DNA of 64,000 nt from Absidia repens (lineage: Eukaryota; Mucoromycota; Mucoromycetes; Mucorales; Cunninghamellaceae). Numbering within the stretch: the stretch's first letter is position 1; the number at the start of each line of letters is the position of its first letter. The notes under the pieces were generated by a model. That model ran no database searches and was not told the origin of the DNA. It was given only the letters and a program-made list of their open reading frames with translations. This document shows, in pieces, positions 48,087 through 59,494 of the stretch. The DNA is taken from contig MCGE01000008.1 of NCBI GenBank assembly GCA_002105175.1, forward strand, positions 1,849,451-1,913,450, written 5' to 3'. Position numbers and translations under genes: made by a program.

Positions 48087-49661
48087 ATGACACAATTACC
48101 CCGACACATTCGTCTTACTCAATTTCAATGGATCAAGCCAAATAAAAAGACACCTGAAAAAAAACGAATGCTACCGTTATCTGACTGGGATGTGGTCATG
48201 TACAAATCTTACTTGCCATTGCTCTTTTTTTATGACAATACACAACACTCGGATGACTTTATGAGCACTCGAGTTTTACTCGATTCTTTACGTACGGTCC
48301 TTATTGATTTTTATCCTCTGGCCGGTCGTTTGATGGATGTTGGCCAAGGTCGAGAAGATATTAACTGCAACGATTCCGGTATTTTATATCAAGTAAGCAT
48401 GCAGCAAAAAATCTGTACGGCGTGACAGTATATGTGAACATTTATCTTTTTTTTTTTTTGGTCAATAGGAAACGATGTATCAAGAAAACCTGAACACATT
48501 CAAGCAAGATGGCTATCTACCTCATCAAATGGACTATCACCACATGTTTCCTGTTCACTTTTATTGCTCTTCGGATGATCCATTGGTGGCGATCCAAGTC
48601 AACCGCTTCCTGGACGGCGGGGTTGCGCTCGGGGTGATGATGCTACAAAAGGTGGCGGATACGTATTCTGCCTGTTTATTTTTGGATGCATGGGCCAAAC
48701 AAGCACGTGGATTACCGTATGCGAAAGGAGTATTTGAACGGACACTGATTGCACCACCCCCCAATACGACCATCACAGACGAGGCCATCCGTCATTACCG
48801 ACAAGAACACAAAATGATCGATTCATCTCACTATCGACTTTGTATGGACCCAAAACAAAGCATGTACTCACGAACCTCCCCCAATGGACCTTTACCTCTC
48901 AAAAGCGTCGTGCTGGAGTTTCGCGCCAATGGACTGAAACGCTGCAAAGAAGATGCTCACTCGTTAGAAATGACTGCCAATATGATCTACATGTCGACAA
49001 AGGATGCACTTTATGGAATGCTTCTGCGTGCTATCGTTCGGTCACGGGATCTTGCAAAGGATGTTGATGTGCAGATGATTATTGGTGTCAATGGTCGAAC
49101 GAAAATGAAAATGAACCCCAAGATTGACTACTACTTTGGCAATTGGATGATGTAAGTAAAGGAAGGGAAGGGGGGAGAGGGAATTAAACGATACTCATGA
49201 GTGAATGTTGTTTTTATTATTATTATCATTATAGTGCTAGGTCTATATCAATGAATCTTGACCAGGTGGAATCAACACCATTGGTAGATGCAGCGATGGC
49301 AGTTCAAAAGCAGCTAGGTTCCTTGGAATTATCACTGATTCACAGCATTAGCAAGATATATACAATGAATGAAGACATGACGGTACACTACTTATCCCAT
49401 CGACCCCATTCAAGCCATCAAATGACAGTGAACGACATATCGACTCTCCCGTTTTGGAGACTGGATTTTGGATTTGGACGACCGGATCGGGCTCGTAGCT
49501 ACATTACGTCTGGTGGAAATGGCTGTATGGCACTTTTTGGACGTGGTGATGACAACAAGGATGAAATGTATGATGTCCAACTACAAATGGATGCCGATGC
49601 TATCAAACGATTTATTGCTGACCCCGAAATACAAAAATACTCTAGTCGCATTCTTTATTAG
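48087..49661 (+). CDS. BAHD-like (transferase family) acyltransferase with substituted catalytic His
   Basis: Member of the CoA-dependent BAHD acyltransferase fold, which normally acylates alcohols or amines of secondary metabolites. Three exons (48087-48392, 48469-49151, 49235-49661) join in frame, giving 471 residues. LDSLRTVLIDFYPLAGRL is the classic N-terminal BAHD segment, and VAIQVNRFLDGGVALGVMM leads into the active-site region. At the position of the HXXXD motif it reads QKVAD (Gln162 to Asp166), so the general-base His is missing while the Asp is kept. The structural DFGWG motif appears as LDFGFGRP. The C-terminal strand pattern (YITSGGNGCMALFGRG) is conserved. Substrate unknown; activity may be lost or altered. 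Confidence 0.85.
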
Positions 49662-49952
49662 TCCCTCCCCTCCCCTACTTTCCCTCTCACTTTCTCACTC
49701 TCCCAGCTTTATTAGATTTATACTAGTTAGTGTTGTTGAAGAGTTTGTTATTGCCACACTTTTTTCCGTTAGTCTCATTTTACTCCAACGCCACATTCAC
49801 TCAAATAAAATAATCTATTTTACAAAACCAAATATGTTTATGATTCAACATGACTTTTGACTCTCTTTTATTTCGTTTATCTTTCCTGTATTACATATGA
49901 TAGATATTTATTTTTTTAATATAAAGAAACATATGGTGCATTCTCATATTTC

Positions 49953-49954
<2 letters not shown>
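49662..49954. other. 3' flank of the acyltransferase gene
   Basis: CT-rich 3' untranslated sequence with CAAATAAAATAA near 49801-49812. No gene. Confidence 0.5.
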
Positions 49955-49996
<42 letters not shown>

Positions 49997-50932
49997 GATA
50001 AATAGCGAGCTGGGATATATAGAGTATGTCTAGTCTAGTGGAGGGTACGGTCTAGGTCGACTGATATAAAAGGTGCAAAAGCAGAAAAAGAACCATGTTT
50101 CATATCAAGTGACCTAAAACTGTCCAAAAGTTGTTGCTTTGGAAGAAAGACGAGAACTCTGGAGGGAAAAGTAGTCATAGTAGTGAATAAATACGATAGC
50201 ATGTGTTTGGTAGGACACTAATAAAACAGCTACAACAGCGACATTGTTTATTATCAATAAAACAGAGGGTAGTTAATAGTAATAAAAATAAGAATAATAG
50301 TAAAGATGGGTATGTTTATTGAAGCAATATGGTATATAAACTGGAAACGCGAAGTTCATCGTGACAAGGGGTTTTATGAATGAGAATGACTAACAGGGGA
50401 TCTGGAGAATGGTCATCACTAATCTAAAGGGTCAAATAAAAGGAGGATGCACTAAATATACCGTAAAAATAATTCGTGAGAAAGACTAACGGGTATTTTT
50501 TATTGGAGAACAACAATGATCAACACCAATCGAGTGGGTGATGGTGGTAAAAAAGAGATATGTTGCACAAGACATGAGAGACTGACGGGACATTTTCATT
50601 GAAATAAGTAATATATATATATATTTTATTCAGGTATAGATATAAACCAAGACAAACTGAAGCTAAACTAAACCAATGGAGGTTCCAAATTGCCAAACTG
50701 ATGGTGGTGTTAAATCCTAGATCCAAAATGAAAGGGATTCCCCGTGCATCTTGTAATCCCTGAGCTGAAAACTCTTCTAAACTAGTACTGGCACTATTCT
50801 AAGTCCAACATAACCTCAAAGAGGTTGAATGTTGAAGAAAAAATAAGATGGAAAAACGAAATGGGAAAGTAAGAGAGCGAGGGTAAATAAAAGAAGAAAA
50901 ATAAATATCCACGTGGGCGGTATTTGAAATAT
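49955..50932 (-). repeat. Dispersed ~1-kb repeat, copy E (most complete)
   Basis: Minus-strand copy. The 5' block (reverse of CCACGTGGGCGGTATTTGAA) lies at 50909-50928. The core in reverse includes TTAGAAGAG, GGGGAATCCCTTTCATTTTGG-like sequence and GGTTTAGTTTAG. Then follow units with CTGAATAAAATA, CCAATAAAAAATA, TTAGATTAGTGATGACCATT and GCTTCAATAAACATA. The far end (GTACCCTCCACTAGACTAGA, then CTATTTATCAG) runs straight into a 40-base A-run at 49955-49994 on the plus strand. The same far-end sequence occurs in copy B, which supports a defined element end. Confidence 0.8.
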
Positions 50933-51384
50933 CTATGAGGTGGCTCGATTAACAATCGTGCTCGGTGCTTCGTTTACTATAATTTACTGAATGTATTTTT
51001 AAAGATAGAGGAGGGAGGATTTTTTGAATGGTTTTTAGAAATAGGCTGTGATGGACGCACGAAAAATAGTGAATGACAAAATAAAGCAGCGATGAATGCA
51101 TGATTGAAACGAACTGGGAAATATTTCGTTTCTGCGCTAAATTTCTATTTTCTTGGTAAAACCCGATCACACCAATCTTTCCAATTGTCACATCAACTAA
51201 AAACATAAAGTAAGTCATGCTCCGTAATATCTAAAACAAATAAGTTGTAGTAGACGATCAACACCCAAAAAGAAGGATTTTTTTTATTAATACTATTATA
51301 ATATACCAAAAACGAAACAAATAAAAAAAACTATTCATCAACATAGGGTTGAAGAGTTCATAAAAAAAAGGGAAGGGAGTAACT
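50933..51384. other. Intergenic: 3' flank of GH47 gene
   Basis: AT-rich spacer between repeat copy E and the end of the mannosidase gene. It contains A-rich stretches near 51300-51370. No gene. Confidence 0.5.
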
Positions 51385-53639
51385 CTATCTAAAGTTTTTT
51401 TGGAGCTTGATTGGGCGAGGCATTCGGAATGGATGACCCTCTGTGTTGAAGACATAGTCATCCAAGGAAATCAATTTGGGATCAGAAAAGATAAGATACA
51501 AATACTTGAATGTTTCAGCAAAAATGTAACTATAGTTTTTTTTTATAAAAAAAAGAAAAGGCATTAATGAGGGATACATTTTGTTTCTGTTTTTCCAAGG
51601 GAGGACGGGGAGGAGTTGGATTACCTTTCTTGGAAATCGTCATGTTGAGCATCCTTGGGATCCAACACAGTAACATCCCGAAGACGTGTATAGCCATATT
51701 TGTCCTTGCAGTACTTGTCAAGAGATTCAAAAATGGCCCACGCTTTGTCCTAGAAAAGAAAACCCGACGCATAAAGTTCAATGAGTCACTTATCATAGTA
51801 GAGGAGAGAGATCAACTTTGTAGTGTAAAACATACCTGATACGAAGTATCACCTGTCATTCTATAAAAGTAGAACAGGCTTTCCAAAGTTTCTAAAATAC
51901 ACAAAAAAAAAAAAAAAAAAAAAAAAATCAGAACCATGGAATGGTACATCGTCACTTTTTTTTTTCTTTGGGTTTCATAGACTTACCAGGTCGCAAATCG
52001 TAGTATAATTCTTGGGGCACTAGTTCGTGAGTCTCCATCGCTAGTTGCAAGTTAGCAGGGAATTTAGACAGGTCTTGTTTTTCGTCCACCCAGCTCCAGG
52101 ATTCAGGTGATAAGCCAGAAGGAATCGTTTCCCAAGCATGGTAGCATCCATCCATCAATTCCTTGGCAAAATGTTCATATTCCGGTTTGTTCATGTAACG
52201 AGCTCCCATCAGGATGTTTCCAGGCAAGAAGCAGATCTATGTGATAAATAATAACAGCAGCAGCAACAACAAATGTGTATGTGAGATATCTGTCAAATTG
52301 GATTTGTATATATAAGAGGGAAGGGACGGGGGAGGGACTTACTAGTTCACCTGTTTCCAATAATTTCATATTGTTGTTGAATTCCGCCAAGTAAACTTTT
52401 CCACCGGCCGTTTGGGAACGTAGATGCTTTTGCATACTGTCTACAGCGGCATCCCACATATCCAATTGAAGTTCTTCCTTGCCAGCCATCAACATGTGTG
52501 TTTTCAACAAGTATTCGTAGTAACTATCCGTTCCTCCAGCAATAGAGATGTAATCTATATACATAAAAAAATGACGTACCTGTGTTAGCTTGGATCCATT
52601 AGGAAAGAGAGAAAAAAAGAATAAGGGTGACTTGCCGTGTTCAGGTTTGAATGAATCCAAAGTCCAAACCATAGGATAAAGCCCTGGGAGTTTAGGCGTG
52701 ACTTCAGCGATCTTTTCAATGATTCGAAGAGCAGTTTCCGCATAAAATGGGTTTCCAGTTAGTTGAGATAATCGAACCAGTTCAAGTTGCAAGGAACCAA
52801 ATTCAGCCAAAACAATTTGTCGACCTCCTGCTGGCTTACCACTACATCAAAAAAGAAAAAGAAAAAAAGTAATATAGTTAGATACAGGAAATAATAGTAA
52901 TAAATTTTTAACTTACGTTTTGACGTTCACGTATTGACTGGGCATTCTATTCATAGTTTGGAAAGAAGGCATAATGACTTGGTCAGCAAGCTCAACAGCT
53001 TTATCTAATAATATCTGATTGGGCCGCAAATCGTAAGCTGAAAGTAGGCCACCCAAATATCTAATGTTGGTTTCAAACGTTTTTGATAGGTCGGTTGAGA
53101 CTTTCCAGTTGACTTGAGAGACATGTTCCATCGCACGTTGGTATTCGGGCTCCAAACCCATAATGTGTAAGGTGTCCATGGCATCAAAGATAGAAGCTAT
53201 AAAATAAAGAGTATCATAAGTAATCGTTCCGCATCTGAATAATTCTATGTATTTTTGAACTTACCACCCCATCCATTGCTTTTATTGAAGGAATGAAGGA
53301 AGAAAGAAAGAAAAAAAAAATCAGAAAAGGAAGGTCATTTTATGGAAAATGAAACCCCGCTTTTTTTTTTCCTTACCGAGAATCTGAATAGTTACCAGTA
53401 ACAGATAATGATTCATCATGGCCAAATGCAAATTGTTCATAACCATGATAGGCAAATGTGAACGCATCTTTAATTCTATTGGCCCTTTCAGCTGATTTTT
53501 GAGTTGTCCATGCTTGGAGTGTAGGCGGATTGCCTGCTGTTGGTTCTGCTGCTGATACCAAAGCTCCGAAAGTAAGTGCGACAGCTAAGAAAACCTGCAT
53601 TATATTGTGTTTTCTCTCCTGCATAGTAATAAATGACAT
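51385..53639 (-). CDS. GH47 alpha-1,2-mannosidase (class I, N-glycan processing)
   Basis: Inverting, Ca2+-dependent mannosidase that trims alpha-1,2-mannose from N-glycans; ER/Golgi or secreted. Nine exons (53639-53377, 53278-53265, 53196-52917, 52841-52636, 52554-52343, 52236-51987, 51891-51836, 51749-51625, 51529-51385) join in frame, giving 516 residues. A signal peptide is clear ([15 protein letters not shown]). The 14-nt exon 2 encodes the NGWG of the family motif [64 protein letters not shown] and the terminal HPFRMPRP are GH47 landmarks. The intron after exon 4 uses a GC-AG pair (GCAAGT). The start could also be the Met at 53624. A secreted fungal-type enzyme is more likely than the transmembrane ER form because the hydrophobic segment ends in a cleavage-like SAAE. 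Confidence 0.93.
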
Positions 53640-54292
53640 TTATACACAAGAAGAAAAAAAATTAAAGAGACAAAATAAGTATCCACTATTGTATTCTGAT
53701 TCATTGACGAATTTTTGATTTACGTTGATGACACACTAAAAAGAGTTGTAAAAAACAAGAAAGAGAAATAAAATAGGATATATAAATACAATGAACCGGG
53801 TTTTATCCAACTAGGTTCCCAGAAGACTGCCGATTCTTACTGGCCTATCCAAATACATACCAATCATTGTTAATATGTGGATAAGATTTGTTTTTAGGCT
53901 ATTTTTTTTCGAAAATAAAAAAACAATAATTCTGTTTAATCGAACATAAGAAGTGACATGATATATGCTTCGTTTGTTAAATAATCAAAATAGCAAACAT
54001 CACTCATTGATATAAACATAAGCAGGCTATGGTAATACTATATAGAACAGAAAGTCGTACAATATTAATGGAAATGGATAATGACATTGACGTTATTCTC
54101 TGATCTGGTCGTCTCGGATTTGGGAATCAGCAGAGACATCGATCAAACACATTTCCATGTGAGAAAAAAAATATAGCCATTCATCCCTTGTTTTATGTAA
54201 ATTTGAAAAATACCAAGTAACTAATATTATTAATTTGTTTATTTCGGGGAAAGGGGATCCTATTTTAGATTGATCTGAAAGTGGTATGAGGG

Positions 54293-54325
<33 letters not shown>

Positions 54326-54764
54326 CTTAAACAAAGTATCCTATTATACAGTAGCAGTCATCGTCAAAATACTATAAACTCCCTCCCCCAGCCCTCATCT
54401 GATATTTCTTTTCCTAGTCAGAATGTCGAGTCATACCTTGGATTTATTTTTTTGTACACGATCGTATATATATACATATAATAAAGCGAAAATTGTATTC
54501 AATGCCTCATTTCACCATTTTCAGGATCTGTGCTTGACTGCAAACGCATCCTATAAATAATATGCGATTTTTTTTTCCTTACCTTCATACTACTATTGCT
54601 CGGATATAGTATGAAAGATCAGTAATCAATGGGATCACATGGTTTACATGCCATTGGCCTCCAACTCAAAAAAAAAGACACACTTTTGACTTGATTGAAT
54701 TCCCGCCTATTTTTTTCACACTCTTTTTCTTTTTCTTTTTGCACTGTGAAAATCAAACAACGAA
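53640..54764. promoter_or_regulatory. Divergent intergenic region between GH47 and CSN9 genes
   Basis: About 1.1 kb. Contains a T-run at 54296-54325 and a CCCGCC box (54703-54708) followed by a T/C tract 50-60 bp upstream of the CSN9 start, the same order as in the repeat-family 5' block. No gene or RNA seen. Confidence 0.45.
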
Positions 54765-55211
54765 ATGGATTACGAAGAGCAAATAAGATGGGACGATGCC
54801 CAACAGGATGGTAAGACGTAATACGACAAGGGAAAATAAAGTACTTATATTTTATTTTAGCTACAGAAGATGACTCTTTCATGGAGGATGACGATGATTC
54901 GATTGAACGCTTTGGGGACGATCGCCGTTCTTCTCATAGCGAGTTTTTACGTGGCTTACCTCGATCTTCTCGCCAGCAAAAAGGAATTTGGAACGATGCG
55001 ATGGATGACAAGGGTGACTTTTATATGAAAGCCATTGAAAAGAATATTGTGCACAAGAACTTCTTTAACTGTAAGTTTTAAAAAAAAGATAATCTTTATA
55101 CATACAGAAATCCTATTGTCTAACACTCATTTATATATATATGTATATATATGTACATCGTACTTTCCAATAGCATTCGATGATGATTTTGATGATGATG
55201 ATTTAAAATAG
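54765..55211 (+). CDS. CSN9: COP9 signalosome subunit 9 (CSNAP-like acidic small protein)
   Basis: Probable homologue of the small ninth subunit (CSNAP/COPS9) that tunes the COP9 signalosome, the enzyme complex that removes NEDD8 from cullins. Three exons (54765-54810, 54861-55070, 55174-55211) join in frame, giving 97 residues. The C-terminus, FYMKAIEKNIVHKNFFNSF then DDDFDDDDLK, aligns with the human sequence around ANEKAVHADFFND and its acidic end. The N-terminal 55 residues are disordered, with two acidic runs, and have no counterpart in the 57-residue human protein. The shared Phe-Phe-Asn plus acidic tail is the part that binds the complex in CSNAP. Assignment rests on this short motif. 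Confidence 0.7.
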
Positions 55212-55601
55212 ACGAGTCTCTGTCCACACTCTCACACTCTCAACCTTCTCCTCCCCACCACATACATGCTCCTCACTCACTCACATTCTCTACCTTAGCT
55301 GACCCAGTCCTCTACATTTTATACCTTTATTTTATTTTTCAAATAAAAACTAACATATTTTACAATCCCTTTAATACATATCTATTGCCGTTTTTCTTAT
55401 TTTATATTAGTTTTTGACAAAGTGCATGGATCTTTAGTTTGCTATTTCGAATCACCCCAGGAAAGGTTGCTGCCCTATCTTGTCTTGTAATTTGAATGTC
55501 CGCCAGTTTTCAATAAAAATTGTTTTCTCACTTCGCTTTTCTATTTTTTGTTTTCCTTTTTTCACTTGATTTATACACACATACTTTTCTTAGATCACAC
55601 A
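55212..55601. other. Intergenic: CSN9 3' flank and Rpb4 promoter
   Basis: CT-rich 3' flank with TTCAAATAAAAACTAACA near 55338 and TTTCAATAAAAATTG near 55508. No gene. Confidence 0.55.
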
Positions 55602-56344
55602 ATGGCTTCTGCAACAGGACATCGTCATTTACGAAGAGGAGGACCCGAACAAGAAGATGCCAGTATATTGAAGCTTGGTGAAGGTATGCAGAAGACGAAT
55701 AAGAAAAACGTCATACGATTGAGTTAGATTTGGCCTTCTTTATTCACGCCTTTTTTTTTTTTGGGGGGGGGCGGTCTCATCTGATAGAATTCGAAAACTC
55801 TCAGTGTTTATATATTTCAGAAGTGCGGATATTGTTGGAAGCTCAATCAGAAGCAAAAGAAACTCGATCTTCTACAAAGTATGACAACAGATAAAAAAAA
55901 TATAAGGAATTCAAGGTGGGGCCTTGGGACTGATCCGTTATTTGGATGTATACTGTAGCGTGATGACAAAGACTCTGGAACACGTACAATCTTTCGGACG
56001 ATTTAATAATAGGGAACCTGTAGTTGAAGTGCGAAAGTAAGTAGTCAAAAGAAAGGGGGAATGGAAAGCTATATATGATGATTGATCGTATCGAATCATT
56101 GCAAATAGACTTTTAGGTAGAAACACCGAACTCTCACAGTTTGAAATTGCTCAGCTGGCCAATCTGTGCTGTGAAGATGCAGAAGAAGCAAAGGCGCTCA
56201 TACCAAGGTAAAAATGAAAGCAATAGTGATTGAATGAATGGTTGATTGATGACTTTCTATCTTAGCTTGGCCAACAAACTCGAAGATGAAAAATTGCAGG
56301 AATTGCTGAATCAAATGATCACTATTAGGAAATTCCAAGGTTAA
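55602..56344 (+). CDS. RPB4: RNA polymerase II subunit Rpb4
   Basis: Forms the Rpb4/Rpb7 stalk of RNA polymerase II. Five exons (55602-55683, 55788-55878, 55959-56036, 56109-56207, 56266-56344) join in frame, giving 142 residues, the length of the human subunit. ASILKLGEEFENSQCLYISE, EVRILLEAQ, MTKTLEHVQSFGRFNNRE, FEIAQLANLCCEDAEEAKAL and IPSLANKLEDEKLQELLNQM are diagnostic for Rpb4. Small and helical, no extra domain. Separated by about 300 bp from the downstream USP-like gene in the same orientation. Confidence 0.95.
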
Positions 56345-56643
56345 ACCACTATGCCCTCCCATCCTCCCTCCCATTTCACCCTCTCATTTAGTTTATAACC
56401 CCTACTCAGACACACAGCTACACTTTTACACAAAAACATACACATTTCAATTATTTTGTTGAATCACTTTTATATATTATTAGTTTACTATACTTTCGTA
56501 TTTTTGACCACACACAATGTTTATATATAAAAAAAAAAAACTCCAATTCAATTACCGCTCGCTTGACCCAATTTTTTTTTTTTTTTTCATTTGTTATTTT
56601 TTATTCTTTATCTTTTCTCTCTGTCTTTTTTTTTTTATTCAAC
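56345..56643. promoter_or_regulatory. Promoter region of the USP-like gene
   Basis: CT-rich 3' flank of Rpb4, then an A-run (56529-56540) and two T/C-rich blocks (56570-56640) directly before the ATG at 56644. The CT block just upstream of the start matches the pattern of other promoters in the window. Confidence 0.45.
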
Positions 56644-57308
56644 ATGCCTCCATCTCGATCTGATCAATCGACAAAGATCTTGAATAATAGCCAACTCACC
56701 AAAAACACTGTGGATTCTTTACTTGGTCGTGCCATCAAATTTCGACCTTCTCGCTACGTTGACGAAAAGTTAGATCTCTTCAAACGTAAATTTGCGCCTG
56801 TCAATCAACAATCTTCAACAGCTACAACATCGTTAAACAATGCAGGCAACAGATCTTTGACAGCAACCTACGGTCACCAAGAGCAATCCGATTCCGTCAC
56901 TAATCCCGAAGAGCTTGTTGATGCTTATGGATTTGAACGACCAAGCAAGTGGCTGTTTCCCAAGGATCGTTTGGAACCGTCTTGGACAACCGTGCGTTTG
57001 ATAGGTGCTGGCTTGACCGATATCAACAATCAAACCTCTGCGCTGAATGCTGTCTTGCAATGCGTAACTTATACACCTCTTTTATCCAATTATTTGACTT
57101 CCAAGTGGCATAGTGCAAACTGTAAGTATCAATAGATGTACACGATCCAACATTGAACCTTGATTAACTTGTAATTTTTATATAGGCACGGTCCAAGATT
57201 ATTGCTTTGTTTGTGCCCTGGAAGATCATGTCAAGGAATGTCTATCCAGCTCTGGTCAACGTATTGCTCCTCGTCAATTTGTTGGGAAAATGAAAAGTAA
57301 GTCCTTGA

Positions 57309-57348
<40 letters not shown>

Positions 57349-58279
57349 TTTAATGATTTCAAGTATTAACACAATTCTTTTTTTTTTGCATTGGAATAGA
57401 AATGAAATCTGGCTCAAGTAAAGATGCTCACTCCATCTGGTCCTTTTTCATGGATCAAATTCAACATTTCTTACTATTGGAAAAGGGGTAAACCGACGAT
57501 ACATTTAGAATGGAGAGGGGGGGGGAGGCGATAACTAAGCAAAATCTGAACTTTTTTTCTTTCCATTAGTTCACATGACAAACGGACACAAGAAACAACA
57601 GCATTATATCAGACTTATTTTGGTCATCTACAAGATCGAATGGAATGTAACGGTTGTCAAAAACAAGATGGAGAAAAGGCACCATCGGATTACCACTATC
57701 GTGGCTTCTTGGATCTTACTTTGGATATCAATCAAGGAAGCACTGTTGAAAGATGTTTGTCTCGGCATTTACAAACGATGGGTCTTGAGTCATCAAACGA
57801 ATGCGAAAGGTAAATACTATACTATTTTGCGAGTGTTTATGCTTGTTTAAGAAGAGTTCTCATATATCTATATATATATATATATTTGTTTGCTGCGTAT
57901 GAATCATCTTTATAGCTGCAAGAAAATAGTCAAGGATCACTATACCATTTATCAACCTCCACGTGTCCTTGCCCTTCATCTCAATCGATTCGACAATAAT
58001 GGAAGCAAGAATGACAAGTCCATCAAGTTTGATGAAAATATGGATCTCTCTCGATTTATCACACCAACTCAGATGGAAACCAGTAACAACAACAAACCTA
58101 TTACCCAATACCAACTATGTGGACTGATCACTCATCAAGGTAGATCTTCTATTCATGGAGGTCGATTTGTCGCCTATGTCAAAAGCTCAAATGGAATGTG
58201 GTATTGTTTGGATAATGAATCGGTAAGTCTCGAAAAGAAGAGGCTGTTTGGCGATTGAACAACGGGTAGTTTTTGTTGA

Positions 58280-58322
<43 letters not shown>

Positions 58323-59061
58323 GGTTCAACAAGTGAACAATAAACGATTGTTAGGTCAACAAGCGTACATGCTCTTTTATACTCAACAAGTCAAATCAAA
58401 ACCCCGAGCCAAGCCAACACCAGCACCACAACCTGCTGTATCATTAGAAACTGGCGAACAGCAAGAAGATAATGATGCTATTGAACAGGAACAACAACAG
58501 TTAGCAGATGATGACCAACCTCGCAATGACGACGACAATGAAGAAGAAGAAAAAGTAACGTTAGCGAAAGCAATACTAGAGGCGCAAAACAAACCAAAAC
58601 TGGAAAACAAGGCGGCAATTATTGTCAAACATGACGACACCATGGATGACAAACGAAGCAAGTTGGATGCGTTGATCGAACGGGAAGCGGCGGAAGGAAA
58701 AAGTCAAAAAGCCAAGGAGCAACTTATGACGAAAGCAACACAAAGTCAATTCTACAACTCGGTGGGACGATGGGACGATGACGATCAAGCGGATGAAGAT
58801 ATGGGTACCTCCGTGGTGGTCACAGCAAAAGAAAAGGAACGTGTGGCGCTCTTACAGCAAATGAAAACAAAGAGAAAAAAGACGGATCTGTATGATATGG
58901 ATTACGATCGTGGCAAGGTCAAGAAAATCAAGGAAAAACAACAAGACAAGTTTGGGAAACCAAATCTCTTCCAGGCCATGGCGGATGATGCTGCTGAAAA
59001 GAAGAAAAACAAGAAAAACAAGAAGAGGATGGGCGGTGGCAACAAGGACAACAAAAATTAG
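56644..59061 (+). CDS. USP36-like protein lacking catalytic Cys and His (probable pseudo-deubiquitinase)
   Basis: Resembles the USP36/USP42/Ubp10 group of nucleolar ubiquitin hydrolases. Six exons (56644-57121, 57186-57296, 57400-57487, 57570-57809, 57916-58222, 58324-59061) join in frame, giving 653 residues. The USP fold is clear: LNAVLQCVTYTPLLSNYL, CFVCALEDHV, KDAHSIW, RVLALHLNRF, GMWYCLDNES and LLGQQAYMLFYTQ. The Cys box reads NNQTSALNAV, with Ser132 where NTCFLN has Cys. The His box reads HGGRFVAYVK, with Arg389 where GHY has His. A zinc-finger-like CNGC pair is present. The C-terminus is Lys-rich, with DYDRGKVKKIK similar to the USP36 tail, which suggests a nucleolar role in rRNA processing. 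Likely inactive as a protease but possibly still ubiquitin- or rRNA-complex-binding. Confidence 0.88.
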
Positions 59062-59494
59062 TGTGTGTATGTGCGAGTAATTATATTTTGTAGATAGCAT
59101 GTCTTGGATTTGTTTTAGTGTAGTTTAGCAGCAGCAATAGTAGTTTTTTATTAGTATTTGTTTTTATATAGATGTATTAGATTAAATGATTTAGATGAAT
59201 GCTTGTGATGACATTGAAAATAAAGTATTTATTATGATGATGACCATAGAACACTTTGTATTTTACAATGATGACGGGAATAAATAGAAAACAGGGGAAC
59301 TATACTGGATGATGATACAAAAAGGAAAATAGGGATTTATTATTAGGATGATGGTGATGATATAAACCCACCCACTTCACCCACGTCATGACACAAAAAA
59401 TAAAACCATAAAAAACAAGCCATCAAAAAAAAAAAAAAAAAAAAAAAAAGGTTTTTTATTACATACATAAAAGATGAAAATGATAACGATAGAG
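59062..59494. other. Intergenic: 3' flank of the USP-like gene
   Basis: AT-rich. AATAAAGTATTTA near 59219 may be the poly(A) signal. An A-run lies at 59427-59449. No gene. Confidence 0.5.
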
